Positions 1 to 8,537 are shown, counted from the first letter of the stretch. The stretch is 64,000 nucleotides of DNA from Prevotella sp. 885 (GCF_002265625.1 NZ_NOVE01000007.1:36644-100643), one strand, 5' to 3'. Made by a program: numbers and translations. Notes: generated from the letters alone by a model not told the origin.

Positions 1-959
1 ATGACTACCTGTTCAATACCAACCTTGAGAACAAGAAGAGAGAGCAGGACTGCTTCGATGTCTTCGCACAGTACGACTGGATGGTGACGTCAAAGCTGGA
101 GGTGGTTGGAGCATTGCGTTATGACTATCTTTCTGACGGTCAGAATTCGCGCGTTACGCCAAAGCTTAACGTGCGTTATCGTCCTTGCAGCAACATCACT
201 CTCCGCACAGGTTACGGCATGGGATTCAGAGCGCCGTCGCTGAAGGAGAAATACTATAATTTTGATATGGCTGGTATTTGGATTGTTGAGGGTAACGAGA
301 ACCTGAAGCCGGAACTGAGTCACAACTTTAACGCTTCTGTGGAAATGGTGAAGGGACAATATAACGTTACGGCTTCGGTTCTTTACAGCCACGTCACCAA
401 CAAACTTTCCACCGCAGCTCCTTACTTTAAGACTCCAACGGACAAGCTGCCTTACCTCCCCTATGCCAATCTCGGCGAGTATAGTGTTTGTGGCGGCGAA
501 CTGGCTGCCCAGGGAAGATGGGACAACGGTCTGTCTGCACGCCTCACTTACGCCTACACCAACGAACAGTTGGCAAAGGACAAGGACGGCAACACCATCA
601 ACAACCAGTACATCCCAGCCCGCAAGCACGCCGTAAACGTCCGTCTCGACTACGATCATGACTTCACAAAGAATTACGGGATAAGCGCTGGAATAAGCGG
701 ACGCGTTCTCTCTGGAAGCAAAAACGTGGAGTATAAGAACTATTATGACGTGAGCGAAGGAACCGTAAGCGTCAAGTATCCTGCTTACACCATCTGGAAG
801 CTGTCGCTCGTGCAGCGCATCGGCAAAGCCATAACGCTGACCACAGCTCTTGACAACCTCCTGAACTACCGCCCAAAACACTACTATCTGAACTGTCCGC
901 TAACGGACGGCACCACACTGCAAGTGGGGCTGAGAGTGGACATTGACAAGCTGTTTTAG
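1..959 (+). CDS. TonB-dependent outer-membrane receptor, C-terminal part (partial at 5' end)
   Basis: The reading frame is already open at base 3 and runs to the stop at 957-959, so only the last ~318 residues of a receptor are present. What is visible is amphipathic beta-strand sequence ending in a terminal Phe (DIDKLF), typical of outer-membrane barrels. The segment GMGFRAPSLKEKYYNF followed by NENLKPELS is characteristic of the barrel of BtuB/siderophore-type receptors. Such proteins import a scarce ligand (siderophore, cobalamin or glycan) using TonB energy. The plug domain and TonB box lie outside the window, so the ligand cannot be named. The gene is followed at once by the 9-bp repeat array and faces a convergent gene. 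Confidence 0.85.
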   Translation, partial: DYLFNTNLENKKREQDCFDVFAQYDWMVTSKLEVVGALRYDYLSDGQNSRVTPKLNVRYRPCSNITLRTGYGMGFRAPSLKEKYYNFDMAGIWIVEGNENLKPELSHNFNASVEMVKGQYNVTASVLYSHVTNKLSTAAPYFKTPTDKLPYLPYANLGEYSVCGGELAAQGRWDNGLSARLTYAYTNEQLAKDKDGNTINNQYIPARKHAVNVRLDYDHDFTKNYGISAGISGRVLSGSKNVEYKNYYDVSEGTVSVKYPAYTIWKLSLVQRIGKAITLTTALDNLLNYRPKHYYLNCPLTDGTTLQVGLRVDIDKLF

Positions 960-968
960 GAGGCTTCT

Positions 969-1095
969 CTTTAGGCTCTGGACGGTCTGGCTCTTCTATA
1001 CGGTCTAGAGAGACTAGACGTTCTAGCTCTTCTAGACATTCTAGAGCTTCTAGAAAAGCTAGAGACGCTAGAAGGGTTAGAGATGCCAGAAGGGC
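969..1095. repeat. 9-bp tandem array phased on CTAG, about 14 degenerate units
   Basis: CTAG occurs at 1005, 1014, 1023, 1032, 1041, 1050, 1059 and 1068, exactly 9 bp apart. Decayed units (CTTT, CTGG, CTGG, CTAT before; TTAG, CCAG after) keep the same phase from 969 to 1094. Typical units are CTAGACATT, CTAGAGCTT and CTAGAAGGG. The array sits between the end of the TonB receptor and the stop codon of the convergent four-helix-bundle gene. Because 9 is a multiple of 3, the array is open in several frames; read past the stop of the four-helix gene, in its own frame, it gives a leucine-rich run with Leu every third residue. No function is established. Confidence 0.9.
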
Positions 1096-1917
1096 TTAAA
1101 GCCCCTCCTCCCCCAGCAAGTTCTTCAGCCTCTTTATCTCTTCCTGCTGCTTGTAATATGCCTTAAGCGCTCTTTGCTTAAGGTCTTCGTAAGCAGCCTT
1201 CCATTTCTCGGCAGCGGCACGTGCTTCGTCAAGCTCCTTTCTCATAACAGGCAGCTCAGCCTCCAGTTGTTTGAGGCGAGCGTCCTGCTGCTGTCTGTAG
1301 CCAGTCCGTGCCTTGTGCATGCGTTCTTTGATGCCTCCTTCCGTCACAAACTCCCTTTCCAGCCTTTTCAGAAAAGACATCATCATACGGTCTATCATGT
1401 GGCAAAGCGTTAAGGCATAATTACACATCTGCTCGTCACTCCATGTCTGGAAGAAAGGCTCATAATCCTTCAGTTTGTTATGACGGCTGCAGTAATCAAG
1501 CATTACGTCATAACGCTCCTCCCCCGCTACATAAAACTCGCGATGACGCGACTTGAGATAATCCTCAAAATCCTCACGCAGTTCCTTCAGCGAGGCTCTT
1601 GCCACATTCAGCAGCTTCAGCTGCATTTCTGAAGACGTCACACCGTCAGCCAGCCCCTCCACAATGTTCTGCTTGCAGGAACGGGCAGCCTGAATGACCT
1701 GATCGCGAGTGCGGTCCTTATAAAGATGGATGAATCTGTCACAGAAGACAAACGATAGCTGATAAATAACGTCAGCCTTCTGATAAAAGAAAAGGTCCTC
1801 CCACTTGGTCTGTCTGCCAAGCACAGAAGGAACATTGTTATTGTTGTCTGCTATGTCCATAGATGTAAGGTTAGTAATGTCCATAGATGTAATGTTAGTA
1901 GTAATTAAGAAAAACAA
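1096..1917 (-). CDS. Four-helix-bundle protein with C-terminal coiled-coil suffix (S23/Avd-like)
   Basis: A 273-residue all-helical protein. Residues ~30-130 (KWEDLFFYQKADVIYQLSF ... AARSCKQNIVEGL) resemble the S23/four-helix-bundle family, here followed by a second helical region and a highly charged coiled coil from ~205 to the end (KQLEAELPVMRKELDEARA). This matches the Bacteroidetes 'four helix bundle suffix' type. Members of the wider family are encoded inside 23S rRNA intervening sequences or act as the accessory protein of diversity-generating retroelements; no reverse transcriptase is in this window. The start is uncertain: ATGs at 1917, 1884 and 1860 are all in frame, the last two lying in a duplicated 24-bp unit. 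Function unknown. Confidence 0.75.
   Translation of the reverse strand: MFFLITTNITSMDITNLTSMDIADNNNNVPSVLGRQTKWEDLFFYQKADVIYQLSFVFCDRFIHLYKDRTRDQVIQAARSCKQNIVEGLADGVTSSEMQLKLLNVARASLKELREDFEDYLKSRHREFYVAGEERYDVMLDYCSRHNKLKDYEPFFQTWSDEQMCNYALTLCHMIDRMMMSFLKRLEREFVTEGGIKERMHKARTGYRQQQDARLKQLEAELPVMRKELDEARAAAEKWKAAYEDLKQRALKAYYKQQEEIKRLKNLLGEEGL
1853..1900. repeat. Two tandem 24-bp units duplicating the start region of the four-helix gene
   Basis: Units 1853-1876 and 1877-1900 differ at one base. On the minus strand each encodes the same eight-residue block containing an ATG, so the duplication adds eight codons in frame and duplicates a potential start codon. Confidence 0.9.
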
Positions 1918-1919
1918 AT

Positions 1920-1958
1920 AATGGCAAGCTACAACTGCATGAGCTGCTGCTTGCCATT
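1920..1958 (-). terminator. Hairpin terminator downstream of the nadB/FMN-binding pair
   Basis: Inverted repeat AATGGCAAG (1920-1928) / CTTGCCATT (1950-1958). Read on the minus strand it is followed by a T-rich stretch (TATTTGTTTTTC). It ends only a few bases before the first possible ATG of the next minus-strand gene. Confidence 0.6.
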
Positions 1959-2010
1959 ATCATTTTTATCAAGGAAGCCTGTCCTATTAATAAAGGCCAA
2001 ACCGCCCCGA

Positions 2011-2406
2011 TTATTTAGACTTCTTATTATCCTTATAATACTTCAGTCCACCCTTTACGTTCTGTATAAGAGCCTTTGATGAATATGTGGCACCGCTAAC
2101 GCCGTCCACCTTCATGGCTGAAGCCTCATCCACCGACTTGCCGACGAAGCGCTTAAGAAGCTCTTCTGCCTTGGCATATACAGCCGGAGTTTCCTGATTA
2201 GGAAGCGACTCAATCTTGACTATCTTATTATTGCGAACGAAAATCTTCACAGGCGTATTGCCCATATATCCACGCGCCTTCACTATTGAAGACGTATTAA
2301 TTACGGCAACATCCTTATTGTACTTTATGGCGTTCTTGCTGACGCAGAAGCTCATCAGAGCGAAAGCGGCGCAAGCCACAGCCACAGACCAAACATTCTG
2401 TTTCAT
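2011..2406 (-). CDS. FMN-binding domain protein, exported
   Basis: A 131-residue protein with an N-terminal hydrophobic export segment (~residues 5-21, with a Cys at 21 but an imperfect lipobox) and an FMN-binding domain like that of RnfG/NqrC. The motif DGVSGAT at residues 101-107 fits the consensus in which FMN is attached to the final Thr by an ApbE-type flavin transferase. It ends 28 bp after the nadB stop on the same strand, so the two are probably co-transcribed. A role as a small periplasmic electron carrier is inferred; the partner is not visible. ApbE is not in the window. Confidence 0.75.
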   Translation of the reverse strand: MKQNVWSVAVACAAFALMSFCVSKNAIKYNKDVAVINTSSIVKARGYMGNTPVKIFVRNNKIVKIESLPNQETPAVYAKAEELLKRFVGKSVDEASAMKVDGVSGATYSSKALIQNVKGGLKYYKDNKKSK

Positions 2407-2433
2407 AAGCAGACGTATTGTGTCAGGAAAGAT

Positions 2434-4023
2434 TTATTTCTTGTCGTAGGCGTGAAGCGGATAGTCTGTCGTGTAATGCAGTCCGCGACATTCCTTGCGC
2501 TCGATGGCCTGACGTGTAATAAGGTAGCCCACGTTAATCATATTGCGGAGCTCGCAGATGTCACGACTTGCCTTCACACGCTTAAACAGTTCCTCTGTTT
2601 CCTCATAAAGCAAATCCAGACGGTCCCAGGCACGCTTCAGACGAAGGTCAGAACGAACAATGCCAACATAGTTTGACATTATCTCGCCCACCTCTTTCAC
2701 GCTCTGCGTGATAAGCACCTTCTCCTCATTGGTCATCGTGCCCTCGTCATTCCATGCCGGAACCTTATCGTTAAAGTCATACTCATCGATATGCTCCAAT
2801 GAATGCTTTGCAGCAGCATCGGCATAAACCACAGCCTCAATGAGCGAGTTGCTGGCAAGACGGTTGCCGCCATGAAGTCCTGTGCAAGAACACTCGCCGA
2901 TGGCATAAAGGCGCTCGATGGACGACTGTCCGTTAAGGTCCACCTTAATGCCGCCACACATATAGTGAGCTGCTGGACGAACAGGAATATAGTCAGTCGT
3001 GATGTCGATGCCTATTGTCTTACACTTATGATATATATTGGGGAAGTGCTTCTTCGTCTCCTCAGGGTCCTTGTGCGTAACGTCCAGACAAACATGGTCG
3101 ATACCGTGTATCTTCATCTCCTTGTCGATGGCGCGAGCCACGATGTCACGCGGAGCAAGCGAGAGGCGCTTGTCATACTTCTCCATGAACGATTCGCCGT
3201 TAGGCAGACGCAATATGCCGCCGTAACCGCGCATAGCCTCAGTGATAAGGAAGGCAGGATGAGTCTCGCCGGGATGATAAAGCGCCGTCGGATGGAACTG
3301 CACGAACTCCATGTCCTTCACCGTTCCCTTGGCACGATATACCATAGCCTCGCCGTCACCCGTTGCGATAACAGGATTAGTGGTGGTCTGGTATACAGCG
3401 CCACAACCGCCCGTACACATCAGCGTCACCTTACTCAAGTAAGTGTCCACCTTCTCCGTCTCCGGATTGAGCACGTAAGCTCCATAGCAGTTAATATGTG
3501 GGGTGCGGCGCGTTACGCGAGCTCCGAGATGGTGCTGTGTGATAATCTCCACAGCGAAGTGGTTTTCCTTAATGTCGATGTCCGGACATGCACGCACGGC
3601 AGCCATCAGGCCGCGCTGAATCTCAGCTCCCGTGTCGTCGGCATGGTGAAGGATGCGAAACTCAGAGTGTCCGCCCTCACGATGAAGGTCGAACTCGCCG
3701 TCTTCCTTACGGTCGAAATTCACACCCCACTTCACCAGTTCTTTTATCTGTGCCGGAGCATTACGCACCACCAGTTCCACAGCATTACGGTCTGAGATAT
3801 AGTCGCCCGCAATCATTGTGTCCTCTATGTGCTTGTCGAAATTGTCGACTGCGAGGTTAGTCACTGAGGCAACACCTCCCTGGGCAAACGAAGTGTTTGC
3901 CTCGTCAAGCGAAGTCTTGCAGATAATGCACACCTTTCCTTTGTGTGCGCGGGCCACTTTCAAGGCGTAGCTCATGCCGGCTACACCGGCGCCAATAATT
4001 AGAAAGTCGTATTTGAAAACCAT
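2434..4023 (-). CDS. nadB: L-aspartate oxidase
   Basis: Oxidises L-aspartate to iminoaspartate with FAD, the first step of de novo NAD synthesis. The 529-residue length is normal. The N terminus has the Rossmann FAD motif (G11, G13, G16 in IIGAGVAG) and SFAQGGVASV follows near residue 46. The substrate-binding region shows HREGGHSEFRILHH, and PVRPAAHYMCGGI is the classic succinate dehydrogenase/NadB signature that separates the family from other flavoproteins. The C-terminal helical domain is complete. nadA and nadC are not adjacent. An upstream gap of about 320 bp separates it from divergent asnA. Confidence 0.95.
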   Translation of the reverse strand: MVFKYDFLIIGAGVAGMSYALKVARAHKGKVCIICKTSLDEANTSFAQGGVASVTNLAVDNFDKHIEDTMIAGDYISDRNAVELVVRNAPAQIKELVKWGVNFDRKEDGEFDLHREGGHSEFRILHHADDTGAEIQRGLMAAVRACPDIDIKENHFAVEIITQHHLGARVTRRTPHINCYGAYVLNPETEKVDTYLSKVTLMCTGGCGAVYQTTTNPVIATGDGEAMVYRAKGTVKDMEFVQFHPTALYHPGETHPAFLITEAMRGYGGILRLPNGESFMEKYDKRLSLAPRDIVARAIDKEMKIHGIDHVCLDVTHKDPEETKKHFPNIYHKCKTIGIDITTDYIPVRPAAHYMCGGIKVDLNGQSSIERLYAIGECSCTGLHGGNRLASNSLIEAVVYADAAAKHSLEHIDEYDFNDKVPAWNDEGTMTNEEKVLITQSVKEVGEIMSNYVGIVRSDLRLKRAWDRLDLLYEETEELFKRVKASRDICELRNMINVGYLITRQAIERKECRGLHYTTDYPLHAYDKK

Positions 4024-4347
4024 CGGTCTTGTTATAAATGACTCACAAAAGTAGAAATTTTTGGCGAAACCTTATTTTATGATACCACGACAATAACTAA
4101 GTTTAACCTTTACGTTACCGTATGTTAACATTATTGACATGTTATCAACGTTTTCTGATTTATAAAAAGCAAGCATCACACCCGTTGCAACTATCCAAAT
4201 GCCACAAATTAAGCAACAATATAAACACTTTGCTAATAAAACATACCACTCCGCTTGTCAATAAACAATTAATTGCGTAACTTTGCATCACGCAAAAGGC
4301 GACATTTGCCTATATCTATTCAATTAAAGACAAAACACATTATATAT
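4024..4347. other. Intergenic region between divergent nadB and asnA
   Basis: About 320 bp of A/T-rich sequence without a credible gene. It holds the asnA promoter (4255-4285) and presumably the nadB promoter on the other strand, for which no clear TAnnTTTG site stands out. Confidence 0.7.
4255..4285 (+). promoter_or_regulatory. Bacteroidetes-type promoter for asnA
   Basis: TTG at 4255-4257, 20 bp, then TAACTTTG at 4278-4285, matching the primary-sigma consensus TTTG-N19/21-TAnnTTTG. Transcription would start near 4292. This makes the upstream in-frame ATG at 4273 impossible as a start and supports 4348. Confidence 0.75.
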
Positions 4348-5385
4348 ATGAGCACACTTATTTATCCCGAACATTACACCGCCCTGCTCGACGTACACAA
4401 GACCGAGCAGGGCATCAAACTGATAAAAGACTTCTTCCAGCAGAACCTTGCCACTGAGCTGCATCTGCGCCGCGTCACCGCTCCACTCTTCGTACTGAAA
4501 GGCCTTGGCATCAATGACGACCTTAACGGCGTGGAGCGTCCTGTTACGTTCCCCATCAAAGACCTCGGCGACGAGAAGGCGGAGGTGGTGCATTCGCTCG
4601 CAAAATGGAAGCGTCTGACTCTTGCCGACTACGGCATAGAGCCGGGAGCGGGCATCTATACGGACATGAATGCCATCCGTGCCGACGAAGAGCTGGACAA
4701 TCTGCACTCGCTCTACGTCGACCAATGGGACTGGGAAGCTGTCATCCGCAAGGAGGACCGCACGCTTGCTTTCCTGCGCGACGTGGTGAAGAGGATATAT
4801 GCTGCCATAAGACGAACCGAGTTTCTCGTCTGCGAGACATATGACAACATCAAGCCTTTCCTTCCCGAGAAAATCCATTTCGTACACAGCGAGGAGCTCC
4901 AGCAGATGTATCCCGGACTGACACCGAAGGAGCGCGAGGATGCCATCTGCCGCGAATACGGCGCCGTGTTCATCATCGGCATCGGTGGAAAACTGGCTGA
5001 CGGCAAGAAGCATGACGGACGCGCCCCTGACTATGATGACTGGTCCACCGTGGCTGAGAACGGACGCGCGGGTCTCAACGGCGACATCCTCATCTGGTAT
5101 CCTGTCCTTGAGCGCTCCTTCGAGCTATCGTCCATGGGCATCCGCGTTGACCGTGAGGCTCTGCTGCGCCAGCTGAAGGAGGAGGGCGAGGAAGAACGCG
5201 AGAAGCTCTACTTCCATCAGCGTCTGCTCAACGGCGAACTGCCACTCTCCATCGGCGGCGGCATCGGTCAGAGCCGTCTCTGCATGGTGCTCCTCCAGAA
5301 AGCGCACATCGGCGAAATACAGGCAAGCATCTGGCCTAAGGAAATGCGTGAAGAATGCAAGAGGCTCGGCATGCCGCTGATATAA
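4348..5385 (+). CDS. asnA: Aspartate-ammonia ligase (AMP-forming asparagine synthetase A)
   Basis: Makes asparagine from aspartate, ammonia and ATP. The 345-residue protein aligns by eye with E. coli AsnA: VVHSLAKWKR, YTDMNAIRADE, LHSLYVDQWDWE and GGGIGQSRLCM are the class-II aminoacyl-tRNA-synthetase-like active-site blocks. The start at 4348 is chosen because the longer frame from 4273 begins inside the promoter and its extra 25 residues have no counterpart in the family. It is the first gene of a + strand run ending at pyrH, but 95 bp separate it from yraN, which may have its own promoter (TACCTTTG at 5456-5463). Confidence 0.95.
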   Translation: MSTLIYPEHYTALLDVHKTEQGIKLIKDFFQQNLATELHLRRVTAPLFVLKGLGINDDLNGVERPVTFPIKDLGDEKAEVVHSLAKWKRLTLADYGIEPGAGIYTDMNAIRADEELDNLHSLYVDQWDWEAVIRKEDRTLAFLRDVVKRIYAAIRRTEFLVCETYDNIKPFLPEKIHFVHSEELQQMYPGLTPKEREDAICREYGAVFIIGIGGKLADGKKHDGRAPDYDDWSTVAENGRAGLNGDILIWYPVLERSFELSSMGIRVDREALLRQLKEEGEEEREKLYFHQRLLNGELPLSIGGGIGQSRLCMVLLQKAHIGEIQASIWPKEMREECKRLGMPLI

Positions 5386-5480
5386 TCAGCAGCTGAGGAC
5401 TGATATGATTATAAAATAAATATACATTCGATTCGATTAACCGGATTTTTTGCCGTACCTTTGCGAAAAACAACGAGCGT

Positions 5481-5858
5481 ATGGCCCAACATAACGAAAC
5501 GGGAAAATGGGGAGAGGAGCTTGCTGCCGACTTCCTTAGAAAGAACGGCTACCAGATAATGGAGCGCAACTGGCGGTTCGGCCACCGCGACCTCGACATC
5601 ATTGTACGGTCGCCGGAGGGCAACGAGGTGGTGTTCGTGGAGGTGAAGACACGCTCGGGCGACATCATCACCAAGCCGGAGGACGCTGTGGACATACGCA
5701 AGATACGCAGTATCGGATATTGCGCCAACGCCTTCGTCAAGCAGTTCAACATCGCTGACCTGCTGCGCTTCGACATTATAGCCATCGTAGGCAGAAATAA
5801 GGACGTAGCGGAGATAGAGCATGTGAAAGACGCATTCAATCCGTGCCTGGTTTATTAA
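5481..5858 (+). CDS. yraN: YraN/UPF0102 family nuclease-like protein
   Basis: A 125-residue protein of the UPF0102 family with a restriction-endonuclease-like fold. The family motifs are visible: GEELAADFLRKNGY near the start, then RDLDIIVRS and FVEVKTR, which carry the Asp and Glu-x-Lys of a PD-(D/E)xK-type site. The family's role is still poorly defined. A TACCTTTG element lies at 5456-5463, 18 bp before the ATG, without a clear -33 partner. It is followed closely by birA. Confidence 0.9.
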   Translation: MAQHNETGKWGEELAADFLRKNGYQIMERNWRFGHRDLDIIVRSPEGNEVVFVEVKTRSGDIITKPEDAVDIRKIRSIGYCANAFVKQFNIADLLRFDIIAIVGRNKDVAEIEHVKDAFNPCLVY

Positions 5859-5879
5859 GCAACTAAAATCCTCACCGAC

Positions 5880-6620
5880 ATGAACAAAGAAATGATACAC
5901 CTCGACGTCACGACGTCCACCAACGACTATCTGAAGGACTGTCCCACTCCCGCACCCGACCATTTTGTCATGGTAAGGGCTGACTTTCAGTCGGCTGGAC
6001 GCGGACAGAAGGGCAACTCGTGGGAGAGCAATGCGGGCGAAAACCTGCTCACGTCCATTCTGACAAGCCCCAAGGGGGTGCGCATAACCGAACAGTTCGT
6101 GCTGTCAATGGCTGGTGCACTCGCCGTGAAATCCGTGCTCGACAACTATTGCGGAGCCATAAAGCTGAAGTGGCCTAACGACATCTATTGGTTCGACAGC
6201 AAGATTAGCGGCACGCTCATCGAGACTGCCGTGTCGGGAAAGGAAATCACACGTTGCATTTTCGGCATCGGGCTGAACGTCAATCAGGAGATATTCCGCA
6301 GCGACGCGCCTAATCCCATATCGCTCCTCAACATCACCGGACTCTATACGCCGATAGAAAGAGTGGCGAACGAGCTTGCCGAAGCCTTTGATGCCTATTA
6401 CCAACGGGTCGTGGAAGGCGACAAGGACGCCATCGTAAGCGAATATAACGATGCGCTCTACAGACGCTTCGGCCTGCACCGCTACGAGGACACAGCCACC
6501 GGCGAGACCTTCCTCGCCAGCATTGACCACGTCGGAACGGACGGAATGCTGCGTCTTACGGACGAGAACGGACGGCAACGCGCCTACTCGCTCAAGGAAG
6601 TAAGGTTTGTCCTGAGATAA
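5880..6620 (+). CDS. birA: Biotin--[acetyl-CoA-carboxylase] ligase
   Basis: Attaches biotin to the carboxyl carrier domain of biotin enzymes through biotinyl-AMP. The 246-residue protein has the catalytic loop GRGQKGNSW at residues 40-48 and KWPNDIY from 97. There is no N-terminal helix-turn-helix, so this is the monofunctional ligase and not a BirA-type repressor. It begins 21 bp after yraN, probably in the same transcript. Confidence 0.93.
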   Translation: MNKEMIHLDVTTSTNDYLKDCPTPAPDHFVMVRADFQSAGRGQKGNSWESNAGENLLTSILTSPKGVRITEQFVLSMAGALAVKSVLDNYCGAIKLKWPNDIYWFDSKISGTLIETAVSGKEITRCIFGIGLNVNQEIFRSDAPNPISLLNITGLYTPIERVANELAEAFDAYYQRVVEGDKDAIVSEYNDALYRRFGLHRYEDTATGETFLASIDHVGTDGMLRLTDENGRQRAYSLKEVRFVLR

Positions 6621-6663
6621 AAAACGAATCAGAAACGTATAAACATAATCATATAAAAGAAAA

Positions 6664-7374
6664 ATGTCAAGATTTAAGAGAATCCTACTTAAGCTCAGCG
6701 GCGAGAGCCTCATGGGCAAACAGAGTTTCGGAATCGACCCCGTTCGTCTGGGCGAGTATGCACAGCAGATTAAGGAAGTGCACGAGATGGGTGTGCAGAT
6801 AGGCATCGTAATCGGCGGCGGCAATATCTTCCGCGGCCTCAGCGGAGCTTCCAAGGGCTTCGACCGCGTGAAGGGTGACCAGATGGGCATGTGCGCCACA
6901 GTCATCAATTCGCTCGCTCTCAGCTCTGCTCTCGGCGCCATCGGCGTAAAGACAAAGGTGCTCACAGCCATCCGCATGGAGCCAATCGGCGAGTTCTACT
7001 CGAAGTGGAAGGCCATTGAGGCTATGGAGGCAGGCTACGTCTGCATCTTCTCTGCCGGTACAGGCTCGCCTTACTTCACCACCGACACTGGTTCTTCGCT
7101 TCGCGGCATCGAGATTGAGGCTGACGTTATGCTCAAGGGCACACGCGTGGACGGCATCTACACAGCCGACCCGGAGAAGGATCCGACTGCCACAAAGTTC
7201 GCAGACATCACATACGACGAGATCTACACTCGCGGTCTCAAGGTGATGGACCTCACCGCCACAACCATGTGCAAGGAGAACAATCTCCCCATCTACGTAT
7301 TCAACATGGACATCGTGGGCAATCTCAAGAAGGTTATGGACGGCGAACCCATCGGTACGCTGGTGCATAACTAA
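6664..7374 (+). CDS. pyrH: UMP kinase
   Basis: Phosphorylates UMP to UDP. The 236 residues are the usual length for this hexameric amino-acid-kinase-fold enzyme. Visible blocks are LKLSGESLMG at the N terminus, GGGNIFRG, the nucleotide-binding GTGSPYFTTDTGSSLRG and the C-terminal VFNMDIVGNLKKVM. It lies 43 bp after birA and ends the + strand run; the perfect palindrome at 7449-7506 lies 75 bp downstream and could terminate it. Confidence 0.96.
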   Translation: MSRFKRILLKLSGESLMGKQSFGIDPVRLGEYAQQIKEVHEMGVQIGIVIGGGNIFRGLSGASKGFDRVKGDQMGMCATVINSLALSSALGAIGVKTKVLTAIRMEPIGEFYSKWKAIEAMEAGYVCIFSAGTGSPYFTTDTGSSLRGIEIEADVMLKGTRVDGIYTADPEKDPTATKFADITYDEIYTRGLKVMDLTATTMCKENNLPIYVFNMDIVGNLKKVMDGEPIGTLVHN

Positions 7375-7448
7375 AAAACGCCATAGTCACGCACACACAA
7401 ATGCGAGCAGATTGAGTATTAGCTACGGGTTCCGCGGAGCGGGACCTA

Positions 7449-7506
7449 TATCAAGAAACCCACTGCAAGCTGCGCTCCTTCGCAGCTTGCAGTGGGTTTC
7501 TTGATA
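7449..7506. repeat. Perfect 26-bp-arm palindrome in the pyrH downstream region
   Basis: Arms 7449-7474 and 7481-7506 are perfectly complementary around a 6-base loop. The arm core GAAACCCACTGCAAGCT recurs once, unpaired, near 26081-26097 inside the second copy of the same mosaic element. A second small hairpin (CGTGTCC/GGACACG) follows at about 7511-7529. It may act as a bidirectional terminator between pyrH and the convergent acyltransferase. Confidence 0.85.
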
Positions 7507-7561
7507 GATACGTGTCCCTTCAGGACACGGCGCTGATTGAATTGATAGGATTCAACCTGTC

Positions 7562-7770
7562 TTCTTGTCTAAAAAAGTCAAACAAGACCTATTCTCTTAC
7601 AAAACCGTTACTATTGCTGACACAAAACATTTGTTTCGGCCTCTCACTTCGTTCGATATAAGCATTCACTTCGTTCGATGTAAGCATTCACTTCGTTCGA
7701 TATGAGCATTCACTTCGTTCGGTGTAAGCATTCACTTCGTTCGGTGTGAGGTCACTAAAGTGGCGGTTTC
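7562..7770. repeat. Mosaic intergenic element, copy 1, with ~5 tandem 22-bp units (7644-7750)
   Basis: Units start at 7644, 7666, 7688, 7710 and 7732 with the core CACTTCGTTCGATATAAGC, varying at two or three positions. Before the array stands CCTATTCTCTTACAAAACC (from 7590) and after it AAAGTGGCGGTTTCGGATAA (from 7756). All three blocks recur in the same order, inverted, near 26.1-26.35 kb. No open reading frame of note spans it. The element fills most of the 404-bp gap between pyrH and the acyltransferase gene. Confidence 0.85.
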
Positions 7771-7778
7771 GGATAACA

Positions 7779-8537
7779 TTACTGGTCAGGGTTCTCCACG
7801 AATCCCTGATATTCGGGCGTGATGGCTGACATCACAGCCTTATAGCTCTCTTCTTCGAGGTGCTTGATGTTGTCGCTGCCCTTGCCTATAGGCATGATGG
7901 GCTTGTGGATGGTCAGCTTCAGCGGATGCCATGTCACCCACTTCATGTCGCGCATCCTTGGCATCACGTCAAACGAACCGTTGATGGTGAGGGGCACAAC
8001 GGGCAGCTCGATGTCGTCAGCAAGCATGAAGGCGCCACGCTTGAACACTCCCATGTGACCAGTGAACGTGCGTGCGCCCTCGGGGAACACCACGAGCGAC
8101 ATGCCTCCCTGAAGGGTGCGGCGAGCCTTGTCGTAGGTCTCGCGGATGCGGCTCGGTCCGCGCTTGTCCACGAAGATGTGGTGGGCAGACTCACATGCCT
8201 TGCCCACGAAGGGTATCTGGCGCAGCTGTCGCTTCATCATCCACTTGAAGTTGCGGCAGAGGAAGCCGTAGATGAGGAAGATGTCGAAGGAGCCTTGGTG
8301 GTTAGCCACGAATACGTATGACTGGCCTTTCTTTAGGTTCTCGCGGCCTTCCACCTTCACGGGCAGCAGAAGCACACGTACGATGAACTGTGCCCACAGC
8401 TTGCCGGGATAATATCCCCAGAAGTGACCGTTGCCGATGGCGCAGCCGATGATTACCACAATGGATGTCAGCACGGTGTAGACGGCGATGAGCGGCAGGG
8501 CTATGAACAGCTGATAAAGTCGATATAGATATTTCAT
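7779..8537 (-). CDS. plsC: 1-acyl-glycerol-3-phosphate acyltransferase (PlsC family)
   Basis: Transfers an acyl chain to lysophosphatidic acid to make phosphatidic acid at the inner membrane. The 252-residue protein has one or two N-terminal membrane segments (~10-35), the catalytic H-x4-D motif NHQGSFD (H80, D85), and the substrate-binding FPEGAR at 151-156. Substrate choice within the family cannot be read from sequence. The gene ends inside the flank of the repeat element; it is 29 bp downstream of the phosphoesterase gene on the same strand. Confidence 0.88.
   Translation of the reverse strand: MKYLYRLYQLFIALPLIAVYTVLTSIVVIIGCAIGNGHFWGYYPGKLWAQFIVRVLLLPVKVEGRENLKKGQSYVFVANHQGSFDIFLIYGFLCRNFKWMMKRQLRQIPFVGKACESAHHIFVDKRGPSRIRETYDKARRTLQGGMSLVVFPEGARTFTGHMGVFKRGAFMLADDIELPVVPLTINGSFDVMPRMRDMKWVTWHPLKLTIHKPIMPIGKGSDNIKHLEEESYKAVMSAITPEYQGFVENPDQ

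Noticed and set aside
1096..1917. Diversity-generating retroelement accessory protein (Avd)
   Set aside because: No reverse transcriptase, template or variable repeat pair is visible; only the general four-helix resemblance remains.
2803..3795. 330-codon open frame antisense to nadB
   Set aside because: Shadow of nadB; no recognisable domains and no promoter context.
7644..7750. CRISPR array
   Set aside because: The 22-bp units are directly adjacent with no unique spacers, and no cas genes are present.
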